Assembly: GCA_028714615.1 (NCBI GenBank)
Contig: JAQTMA010000233.1
Coordinates: 1 to 6,416 of the forward strand
Length of the DNA stretch: 6,416 nucleotides
Direction of reading: 5' to 3'
From: Anaerolineaceae bacterium
Lineage (GTDB): Bacteria; Chloroflexota; Anaerolineae; Anaerolineales; Anaerolineaceae
Shown here: positions 1 through 5,547 of the stretch, one piece after another
Layout of the letters: every line of letters starts with the position of its first letter
Numbering within the stretch: the first letter of the stretch is position 1
Notes under the pieces: model-generated
The model's database searches: none
What the model saw: the letters and a program-made list of their open reading frames with translations, nothing else
What the model was told of the DNA's origin: nothing
Made by a program: the position numbers and the translations under genes

Positions 1-1
1 T

Positions 2-373
2 GCCAAAGGCCGCTCACCTGGCGGGGAGTGGGTTCAGGTGGTCTATGCCGGTGCGCCAGGAGGGGTAGCCTGGATTTCAGCTCAGTACCTGAGTATCCCT
101 TCGCTGGGGTCCTTACCGGTCGCAGCAGTTCCTCCAACCCCGGGTCCACAGGTGACCCAGACAATCGACCCGACTCTCGCATCTCAGTTATTAGTGACAG
201 CCGCGCCGACTCGCCTACCGACGTTTACCCAACCTGCCCCCTTGGTAATCCCTACCCTCCCGGCACAAGGCACAATGGCAGGAAGTGGAGGCATCCCGAT
301 GGGGATGGTGATTGTAGCTATGGCTGCCCTGGGTATCTTTCTGGGGTTGATTTCCTTGATCAGAGGCCGCTAG
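2..373 (+). CDS. SH3-domain surface protein with C-terminal membrane anchor (3' part only)
   Basis: The reading frame is open from the left edge to a TAG at 371-373, giving the last 123 residues; the start lies outside the window. The first ~32 residues (GRSPGGEWVQV, then GGVAWISAQYL) match the end of a bacterial SH3 (SH3b/SH3_3) domain, a small barrel often used for binding cell-wall or surface ligands. A Pro/Thr/Ala-rich linker of about 60 residues follows, then a Gly-rich turn and one hydrophobic helix (MGMVIVAMAALGIFLGLISL) ending in RGR and the stop. That order suggests an extracellular part held to the membrane by a C-terminal helix with a short basic cytoplasmic tail. More SH3 repeats or a signal peptide may lie upstream but cannot be seen. 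The ligand is unknown. The 3' end overlaps the convergent esterase gene by 14 bp. Confidence 0.75.
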   Translation, partial: AKGRSPGGEWVQVVYAGAPGGVAWISAQYLSIPSLGSLPVAAVPPTPGPQVTQTIDPTLASQLLVTAAPTRLPTFTQPAPLVIPTLPAQGTMAGSGGIPMGMVIVAMAALGIFLGLISLIRGR

Positions 374-1040
374 ATCGCGAAACAGTATTACTGGTAACGA
401 ACTCATCCAGCCGGCGCAGGCAATTTGATCCCAGCTTGTGGCCGACAGCAGACTCGCAATAAGTTACTTTCGCCCCGGCTTGTTCTAAAGTCAGGATTGC
501 CTGGAGTGCGCGTTCTACCGGGACTGTATCATCAACGGTGCCATGGGCTACAAAGACAGGGGTGTCTTTCAAAGGGCGAGTTTGCGCATAGGCATCACCG
601 CCTACCGGCAGGAACCCCGCCAGTCCGGCGATGGAGTCCACTGGTATCGGGTGGACCAGACCGATAGCGTAAGCTAAGGCAGCCCCCTGGCTGAAACCGA
701 CCATGGTTAATCTGGAGGAAGGCGCCTCACGTTTGGCCCAGGTACTCACCCATTCCGAAACTCGCACAACGGCAGGCAGGTAATCCTCAATAGTGGCATC
801 CAATCCAGACCGAGTTTCGGTCCATCCATAACCAGAATCGGGGGATGGGTAGAGGCCACGTGGGGAAATAATCCAGGCATCCTTGGGGAAGTGGTGGGTG
901 AAGATCCACATCACGTTCTCATCTCCGGTCCATCCATGGAGCAATAAAAAAACCCGTTGGCCAGGTTGGGTCACGGGCTTCCGCATTCTTACCCTCCAGC
1001 CAAGGATATCTGATATGACCGAATCAGTCTCGATTGGCAC
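360..1040 (-). CDS. Alpha/beta-hydrolase, phospholipase/carboxylesterase family
   Basis: A 226-residue serine hydrolase of the Abhydrolase_2 (carboxylesterase/YpfH-like) type, normal length for the family. Visible elements in order: oxyanion-side motif HGWTGDE (35-41), nucleophile elbow GFSQG with Ser117, acid Asp170 in HGTVDDTVP, and His201 in the GHKLG segment. No signal peptide is seen, so it is probably cytoplasmic. The family hydrolyses carboxylic or thioester bonds of short acyl esters or lysolipids; the actual substrate cannot be read from sequence. The start chosen is GTG at 1040, which has a GGGTGG Shine-Dalgarno-like site 6 nt upstream and keeps the N-terminal strand (GWRVRMRKP). 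An ATG 18 codons further in would trim that strand. The start overlaps the end of the small membrane protein gene by 17 bp, suggesting translational coupling as the third gene of the patatin operon. Confidence 0.88.
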   Translation of the reverse strand: MPIETDSVISDILGWRVRMRKPVTQPGQRVFLLLHGWTGDENVMWIFTHHFPKDAWIISPRGLYPSPDSGYGWTETRSGLDATIEDYLPAVVRVSEWVSTWAKREAPSSRLTMVGFSQGAALAYAIGLVHPIPVDSIAGLAGFLPVGGDAYAQTRPLKDTPVFVAHGTVDDTVPVERALQAILTLEQAGAKVTYCESAVGHKLGSNCLRRLDEFVTSNTVSRSSGL

Positions 1041-1251
1041 GCTTTACCACCCAATCCATTCCCCATAAGAATATTATGATCAAAGTAATGGGGAGCAATC
1101 CCCCCAACAGGCAGATCAGACCCATAACTGCAGCTCCGGGTCCATAAATCCACCAGATCAATCCATCCCCAACAATAAAAAGCAGTAGAAATGCCCCAAC
1201 ACCTAATCGGATGGTAGTTTGTCGTGCGTACTTGCGCAGATCACGAACCAT
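1024..1251 (-). CDS. Small two-helix membrane protein, function unknown
   Basis: This 75-residue protein matches no family I recognise. It has a basic N-terminus (RDLRKYARQTTIR), a first hydrophobic helix at about 17-37 containing an acidic residue (GDGLIWW), a short Gly/Pro turn, a second very hydrophobic helix at about 41-64, and a basic end (VVKRANRD). By the positive-inside rule both ends should face the cytoplasm, making a hairpin. It starts with ATG at 1251; a GTGAGG ribosome-binding sequence overlaps the stop codon of the patatin gene, and only 7 nt separate the two genes. Its end overlaps the esterase start by 17 bp. This placement between two lipid/ester hydrolases supports it being a real gene, perhaps a membrane partner, but that role is inferred from position only. 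Confidence 0.72.
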   Translation of the reverse strand: MVRDLRKYARQTTIRLGVGAFLLLFIVGDGLIWWIYGPGAAVMGLICLLGGLLPITLIIIFLWGMDWVVKRANRD

Positions 1252-1258
1252 GCATGCC

Positions 1259-2179
1259 TCACATCTTCACCCCCGGCAGGTCGGAAAGGGGCACAGTTTT
1301 TCGCCAGCTTCGTGTAAACCGGTTACCCCATGAATCGAGTTGCTTTATCTCAGGCAAGGCACGCTGGGTTGCTTGCTCTCCCAGTTTTACCAGGTCTGTC
1401 GCATTCACCTTTTCCAATATTCCAAACTCATATACAGGTGGACGGATGATCACATCAGGTTTATCTGCAGCCAAACGAAGCTCAGTTAACATGCGCCCCG
1501 AGATGTCGACCGATTGAAGGAAGATATTCATAGCTTGGGCGATCCGTAAGTGAGAAAGTCTACCGATAATTGGTCCAGGTACAGGCAATGGGATTGCCGA
1601 GGAAATTGAGAGTGCAGGCGCATCCGCCCAGCCATCCGGGGTTGGCGAAAGTACAACAGCGATGATCGGAAGTTTTGGAGCTAACCAACGCGCCAGTGCT
1701 ACTGGAACCGGATCTACGATGCCTCCGTCGATCAGTTGATAATTACCGATCGTTCTGGGAGGGAAAACCCCTGGGACGGCCGCAGATGCCAATACCGCCT
1801 CCAACACATGACCTTTTCGTAAAATGATCTCTTGTGCGGTGTGAATATCTACGGCGGTGCAAGCAAATGGGATTTTCAGCTCTTCAAAGGTGCAATCGTC
1901 GAGCTCATTCTGTAATGCATGGATCACTCCAGCTAGACCAAGTAAAGATGGTCCATCTTGGGGCAGGCGGCTGAGCATGTGGGATGGATTGAGTTGTTGG
2001 AACAGCGCTTCAATCTGATCAGAACTGCAGCCGGATGAATATAATGCCCCGCAGATTGCTCCAGCACTGGTACCAGCGATGGCACGGATGTGTATACCGG
2101 CATTCTCAAGGCTGCGGATTACGCCGATATGAGCAAGTCCCCTTACCCCACCACCACCTAAAGCCAATACGATTTCCAC
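1259..2179 (-). CDS. Patatin-like phospholipase
   Basis: A 306-residue patatin-domain protein of the RssA/YchK type. Lipid acyl hydrolases of this family use a Ser-Asp dyad. The N-terminus carries the oxyanion glycines GGGGVRG (8-14), the nucleophile motif GTSAG holds Ser38, ASAAVPGVFPP (131-141) is the conserved pre-catalytic segment, and DGG at 151-153 supplies Asp151. All key residues are present, so it should be active, probably on phospholipid or other acyl esters at the inner face of the membrane; no signal peptide is visible. The start is GTG at 2179, with GGAGTGA 7 nt upstream, and it leaves the normal short lead into the glycine loop. It is the first gene of a three-gene minus-strand unit with a small membrane protein and an esterase, transcribed from the divergent promoter region at 2180-2247. 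Confidence 0.92.
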   Translation of the reverse strand: MEIVLALGGGGVRGLAHIGVIRSLENAGIHIRAIAGTSAGAICGALYSSGCSSDQIEALFQQLNPSHMLSRLPQDGPSLLGLAGVIHALQNELDDCTFEELKIPFACTAVDIHTAQEIILRKGHVLEAVLASAAVPGVFPPRTIGNYQLIDGGIVDPVPVALARWLAPKLPIIAVVLSPTPDGWADAPALSISSAIPLPVPGPIIGRLSHLRIAQAMNIFLQSVDISGRMLTELRLAADKPDVIIRPPVYEFGILEKVNATDLVKLGEQATQRALPEIKQLDSWGNRFTRSWRKTVPLSDLPGVKM

Positions 2180-2186
2180 AGATCAT

Positions 2187-2193
2187 TCACTCC
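2187..2193 (-). promoter_or_regulatory. Ribosome-binding site of the patatin gene
   Basis: GGAGTGA on the minus strand, 7 nt before the GTG at 2179. It is a strong Shine-Dalgarno match and decides the GTG start; an ATG lying between the two is out of frame. Confidence 0.65.
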
Positions 2194-2222
2194 GGTGTAA
2201 AATCTTCTGCACCCCTAATGTG

Positions 2223-2228
2223 ATTATA
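2223..2228 (-). promoter_or_regulatory. Probable -10 element for the patatin operon
   Basis: Perfect TATAAT on the minus strand in the 68-bp divergent gap. It would start transcription near 2216 and give a leader of roughly 37 nt that includes the patatin ribosome-binding site. No convincing -35 box is seen 16-18 bp upstream; that position falls in the first codons of the opposite gene. It overlaps the plus-strand -10 at 2225-2230. Confidence 0.5.
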
Positions 2229-2230
2229 CT
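2225..2230 (+). promoter_or_regulatory. Probable -10 element for the unknown-protein/MFS operon
   Basis: TATACT (five of six consensus bases) on the plus strand, 17 nt before the ATG at 2248. It predicts a start near 2237 and a leader of only about 10 nt without a good Shine-Dalgarno. The matching -35 region is weak. Four bases are shared with the minus-strand TATAAT. Confidence 0.42.
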
Positions 2231-2247
2231 CTCCCGTAAAGAAATTC

Positions 2248-3717
2248 ATGTCCTCACTGGAGTCTTCACCTAAAAAACCAGTCAAAAAGAAAGCAGTCCA
2301 TCATAAGATCGGAGATATCATGCTAGATCTGGTTTCCCCTATTGAGAGCCTGGAGAGCTCGTCCCCCATGATCACCCGGGCAGTAGCAGCGGGTTTATGT
2401 GAATTATATTGTGACAATTACCTCTTTCCTGCATGGCAACGGATTGGGTTAATAATATTGGGTATTTTTCCTCAAGCAGTTGCGAGAAGGGTAATTCAAT
2501 GGGAGCAATCTCTGGCAGGATTACCTGAAGAGCAGGTTCGTGGGTTGAGAATCAACCAGTTGATCAATGTTCGCCTGGCTGATTATTCCAATTCCGCTGA
2601 ACGTTTTCCCGCAGTTGTCATCGGGGTTGGGCAGGGAGGAGCAACCGCACACCTGGCGCTGGCAACCGGGGGACCATTTCTACCACAAGCGTTTGTCCTC
2701 ACCCTCAAAGGGGGCTCGTTGAGTGGGAATGTACAAGAATATCTCTCTCGCTCGGCTACCCTTGCTCAAAGCATTGCCAGGAATAATCCTGGCATAATGA
2801 CTATTCAGCACTACGATCCGCTCCATGACGGATGGCTGACCCGGCGAGTTAACCACTTGCGGATTAAACTACTGGACCTTCCGCTGGAGTATGTTGATTT
2901 CATTCACCGGCGCATCGAAAATGGTGGAGATGTAATTTACCTGGATGGAGGCGCAACCTGGCTGCGGTACCGGCTGGATGAGCGCAGCGTTTTCCAGGTG
3001 GGCGGATGGGGTGACATCCCCGCAGAAGAATATTTGGAATGCAGCCCGCGTGTAGCTCATTATGCACACCTGGCTGGGTTGACTGATCTGGACTGGAAAG
3101 TTCAAGGTTTCCCCCTCGAGGCTGGTCCCGAATCGGAATGGGGCAGCGAGCCTGGATTGGGTGAAGCATTGGAAGAATTTTGCACTGTAGAAGGCTACCG
3201 GTTCACCCGGATTCATTTCCCAGAACCCAACGGATTCTCTTGGTTAGCCTATTTGGCGGTCCAAGAATTGATCAATCGAAGTGGACTGTCCCCATCTGGT
3301 GTGGTGGTGGAAATGTTCTCCCAATTTGATGCTTCGGCAGTGATTCGAAGTGGTCTTCTTCCTTTGTGGCTAATATTCAATACACATGATAGTTTGAAAT
3401 TTCTACGCCAGATGGTTCCATCTTTTCCGAAAAACAAACCGGTATTTTTCTCTCCCCTCTCGACTTTTTCGATAACTCCGGACCTGGTTTCTTGGGATGA
3501 ATGGGTGGAAGCTTTATCGGGGTTGGCATGGACTAATATCGGTGCACGAGCGAGTCATTATCCGTCCGATGCGAAAGCTTTGGTGGAATGGAACCATCTA
3601 TTGCATGCTTGGTGTAATGACCATCCGCAGCCTATACGTGGCAGGTTGAGTGGCGCAGAATTAGCTGACCTATCCAGTGATGTAGTAAATAACTATGGAA
3701 CGAGCGATATAATTTAA
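2248..3717 (+). CDS. Uncharacterised 489-residue protein, possible inactive alpha/beta-hydrolase fold
   Basis: I do not recognise this family. Residues 1-20 are Ser/Lys-rich and basic, probably disordered. A mildly hydrophobic stretch lies at about 65-77, with no signal peptide and no clear membrane helices, so it is probably cytoplasmic. Residues 121-152 read as a strand (FPAVVI), a turn GVGQGG (126-131), a helix (ATAHLALAT) and another strand (QAFVLT). This resembles an alpha/beta-hydrolase nucleophile elbow, but with Gly128 where Ser would sit. Later segments could correspond to the acid (LPLWLIFNTHD, Asp381) and histidine (ASHYP, His437) positions. A Rossmann-like nucleotide-binding turn is an alternative reading. 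It also has a distinctive middle segment with ENGGDVIYLDGG (224-235) and QVGGWGD (250-256). The ATG at 2248 has no strong ribosome-binding site; Met25 is a possible alternative start. The next gene, an MFS permease, begins 4 bp after its stop, so the two are probably cotranscribed. Confidence 0.85.
   Translation: MSSLESSPKKPVKKKAVHHKIGDIMLDLVSPIESLESSSPMITRAVAAGLCELYCDNYLFPAWQRIGLIILGIFPQAVARRVIQWEQSLAGLPEEQVRGLRINQLINVRLADYSNSAERFPAVVIGVGQGGATAHLALATGGPFLPQAFVLTLKGGSLSGNVQEYLSRSATLAQSIARNNPGIMTIQHYDPLHDGWLTRRVNHLRIKLLDLPLEYVDFIHRRIENGGDVIYLDGGATWLRYRLDERSVFQVGGWGDIPAEEYLECSPRVAHYAHLAGLTDLDWKVQGFPLEAGPESEWGSEPGLGEALEEFCTVEGYRFTRIHFPEPNGFSWLAYLAVQELINRSGLSPSGVVVEMFSQFDASAVIRSGLLPLWLIFNTHDSLKFLRQMVPSFPKNKPVFFSPLSTFSITPDLVSWDEWVEALSGLAWTNIGARASHYPSDAKALVEWNHLLHAWCNDHPQPIRGRLSGAELADLSSDVVNNYGTSDII
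3708..3713 (+). promoter_or_regulatory. TATAAT -10-like hexamer just before the MFS start
   Basis: Perfect TATAAT inside the last codons of the upstream gene, leaving 8 nt before the ATG at 3722, which itself has no Shine-Dalgarno. The spacing would put a transcript start at or next to the ATG (a leaderless mRNA). No good -35 is seen, and A/T-rich coding sequence can give this hexamer by chance. Confidence 0.3.
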
Positions 3718-3721
3718 CGTC

Positions 3722-5038
3722 ATGAATTTCGCCACAGCTCTATTCCGACCGGCCCAACCGGTCCCCGAGAAATTTCGGGGGAACTTTTCTCACCTGATCG
3801 CGGATATCGCTTGGTTCGGGGTTCTGAATGGCAGCACCATTGCCTTCCTATCGATCTATGCGGCCCGTCTTGGTGCATCAACTCAGCAATTGGGTCTTCT
3901 GAATGCGGTCCCTGCCATCATTAATTTAATGTTCGCCCTCCCCGCAGGTCACTGGCTTGAAACCCACGTGCATGGCAGGCCGGTTTTTTGGGCATCCATC
4001 ATCCATAGGTTGTTTTACCTGGCACTGATACCACTACCCTGGTTGACCGGAAGCAATAACGAACAAATATGGGCAGTGATCCTGGTCACCCTTTTGATGA
4101 GCATTCCTGGGACTGGCTTGGCTATCGGGTTCAATGCATTGTTTGCGGATGCCGTTCCGCCGGAATGGCGGGGACACGTCGCGGGTATTCGCAATTCTGT
4201 CCTATCTCTGACGACGATCACGACCTCGTTGGTTTGTGGGCAAATCTTGATTCGTATTCCATTTCCTGCCGGTTATCAAACCGTTTTTGGAATTGGTTTC
4301 TTGGGGGCTATGTTAAGCTGCTATAACCTTTGGTTTATTAGAAAAGAGTCGCCTCCTCCTCTGGCGAATGCTGTGGTATTCCCGGTAGGAGGCGCACAGG
4401 CTCACCGCGAAACGCCCGGTCACTTTCGAGAAATCCAGCCCTTGAGAAAAGGGTTGCTCCCAAAGATACTCAACCTGCAACTAGCCCGTCTGGACGTCAT
4501 ACGGGGAAATTATCGCCGCGTGATATTACTATTATTTTTCTTTCACCTCACACAGTACTTGCCTGTGCCACTGTTTTCGATCTACTTGGTGGATGTCTTA
4601 CACCTGAGTGACCAAACAATCAGTTTTGGAACTGCCATTTTTAGTTTAACCGTTTTCTTGGGCTCAACCCAATTGGCGCGTTGGTCCATACGAAGGGGAA
4701 ACAAAGTTATTACGGGAGTGGGCATCCTCTTGTTTGCCGCCTTTCCAGCTTTGCTTTCCATAAGCCACGAGGTAGGATTATACATTTTGGCTAACTTTAT
4801 CGGTGGTTTTGCCTGGGCGTTGGCAGGAGGGGCTCTTTATAATTATCTGCTTGAAAAGGTCCCTGAAAATGACCGGCCAGCTCACCTGGCCTGGTACAAT
4901 CTTGGTTTCAACGCGGCGATTCTCCTTGGTTCGTTGGCAGGACCACTGTTGGCCGGGTGGATAGGTTTACCCGAAGCGTTGTTGGTCTGTGCTGGAGCCC
5001 GATTTCTATCAGGGGTTGCCGTTCTACGCTGGGGGTAG
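3722..5038 (+). CDS. Major facilitator superfamily (MFS) transporter
   Basis: This 438-residue protein has the 12-helix MFS pattern: helices at about 28-48, 55-78, 88-108, 116-140, 155-177 and 185-206, a ~57-residue basic central loop (207-263), then helices at about 264-290, 298-318, 328-347, 350-372, 390-412 and 416-436. The loop between helices 2 and 3 (GHWLETHVHGRP) is a weak version of the MFS motif A, echoed after helix 8 by ARWSIRRGNK. FNALFADAVPPEWRG (137-151) at the helix 4-5 loop is typical of MFS permeases that carry drugs, sugars or metabolites. The substrate cannot be told. It begins 4 bp after the unknown-protein stop, without a ribosome-binding site, so translation is either coupled or leaderless. 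Two hairpins lie in its first 20 codons. Confidence 0.9.
   Translation: MNFATALFRPAQPVPEKFRGNFSHLIADIAWFGVLNGSTIAFLSIYAARLGASTQQLGLLNAVPAIINLMFALPAGHWLETHVHGRPVFWASIIHRLFYLALIPLPWLTGSNNEQIWAVILVTLLMSIPGTGLAIGFNALFADAVPPEWRGHVAGIRNSVLSLTTITTSLVCGQILIRIPFPAGYQTVFGIGFLGAMLSCYNLWFIRKESPPPLANAVVFPVGGAQAHRETPGHFREIQPLRKGLLPKILNLQLARLDVIRGNYRRVILLLFFFHLTQYLPVPLFSIYLVDVLHLSDQTISFGTAIFSLTVFLGSTQLARWSIRRGNKVITGVGILLFAAFPALLSISHEVGLYILANFIGGFAWALAGGALYNYLLEKVPENDRPAHLAWYNLGFNAAILLGSLAGPLLAGWIGLPEALLVCAGARFLSGVAVLRWG
3747..3763 (+). repeat. Perfect 6-bp inverted repeat (hairpin 1) at the start of the MFS gene
   Basis: GACCGG, loop CCCAA, CCGGTC: a fully paired GC-rich stem starting 25 nt after the A of the MFS start codon. 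It lies inside coding sequence and directly abuts a second hairpin. Confidence 0.55.
3763..3780 (+). repeat. Inverted repeat (hairpin 2) followed by a short T run
   Basis: CCCCGA, loop GAAATT, TCGGGG, with GAACTTTTCT right after. It resembles a weak terminator or attenuator hairpin, but the T run is short and offset by four bases. It shares base 3763 with hairpin 1, so full pairing of both at once leaves one of them a base pair short. Confidence 0.45.
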
Positions 5039-5041
5039 TTA

Positions 5042-5050
5042 TGTTAGAAT
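5042..5050 (+). promoter_or_regulatory. Extended -10 promoter element of smpB
   Basis: TGTTAGAAT is a TGn extended -10 joined to TAGAAT (five of six consensus bases) in the 21-bp gap between the MFS stop and the smpB ATG. Nine nt separate it from the ATG, so the transcript would start within a few bases of the start codon. There is no Shine-Dalgarno in the gap, in keeping with a leaderless message. Confidence 0.45.
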
Positions 5051-5059
5051 TGCCCGTAT

Positions 5060-5512
5060 ATGGGCATAAAGGTGGTCGCCTCCAATCGGAAAGCGGCATT
5101 CGAATACTTCCTTCTCGAACATTTCGAGGCAGGCATTGCGTTACAGGGAAGCGAAATCAAATCGATCCGAGCCGGTCAAATTAGTCTGAGCGAAGCTTAC
5201 GTGCATGTTGACGAACACAACGCCTGGCTGACGAACGCCCATATTGCTCCATATGATCCGGCCAGCCGTAATAACCACGATCCGCTCCGTGAACGGCGTC
5301 TGCTCCTACACCGGAAGGAAATTCGTGAGATGTGGGATGCCGTCCGGCAAAAAGGAGTAACCATCGTTCCAGTCAAGCTGTATCTCAAGGACGGTAGAGC
5401 GAAGTTGGATATTGCCTTGGCAAAAGGGAAAAAGCTGTATGATAAGCGCGATGAAATCGCGCGGCGAGATGCGGAGCGCGAAGCAGATCGTCAGATGCGC
5501 GTACGCGAATAA
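5060..5512 (+). CDS. smpB: SsrA-binding protein SmpB
   Basis: SmpB binds tmRNA (SsrA) and delivers it to ribosomes stalled on broken messages, starting trans-translation in the cytoplasm. The 150-residue length is normal. Diagnostic blocks are all present: the N-terminal NRKA (9-12), ALQGSEIKSIR (27-37) in the OB-fold, the HDPLRERRLLLH block (73-84), KGVTIVPVKLYLKDGRAKLDIALAKGKK spread over 98-125, and the basic C-terminal tail beginning GKKLYDKRDEI (123-133) that enters the mRNA channel as a helix. The ATG at 5060 gives the usual MGIKVVASNRKA start. Only 21 bp separate it from the MFS gene and no ribosome-binding site is present. Its partner RNA gene ssrA, often near smpB, is not in the window. 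Identification is secure. Confidence 0.97.
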   Translation: MGIKVVASNRKAAFEYFLLEHFEAGIALQGSEIKSIRAGQISLSEAYVHVDEHNAWLTNAHIAPYDPASRNNHDPLRERRLLLHRKEIREMWDAVRQKGVTIVPVKLYLKDGRAKLDIALAKGKKLYDKRDEIARRDAEREADRQMRVRE

Positions 5513-5528
5513 TCAGATAACCTCGGCA

Positions 5529-5544
5529 ATACCTCTTCAGGTGT
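5529..5544 (+). promoter_or_regulatory. Small hairpin over the ribosome-binding site of the VTE5-like gene
   Basis: ATACCT, loop CTTC, AGGTGT (one G-U pair). The 3' arm contains AGGTG, the only Shine-Dalgarno candidate for the GTG at 5548 (4 nt spacing), so pairing would mask it. The stem is short and weak. Confidence 0.3.
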
Positions 5545-5547
5545 AAC

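Noticed and set aside
373..410. CAGTA-T-TACTG inverted repeat just past the SH3 gene as a terminator
   Set aside because: A one-base loop cannot fold as a hairpin at full stem length, the stem is A/T-rich, and no T run follows on either strand.
28..462. Open frame of 144 codons on the plus strand over the SH3 protein end
   Set aside because: It lies in a different frame from the SH3/linker/helix protein, which has clear domain sense. The translation is Arg/Ser/Pro-rich with no recognisable motif and runs into the opposite esterase gene.
2869..3216. Minus-strand open frame of 115 codons inside the unknown-protein gene
   Set aside because: No start signals or domain features, and it lies wholly within a longer, better-formed gene. 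It is a shadow of that gene's codon pattern.
5039..5059. ssrA (tmRNA) gene beside smpB
   Set aside because: The gaps on either side of smpB are 21 and 35 bp, far too short for tmRNA, and no tmRNA-like ends were seen elsewhere in the window.
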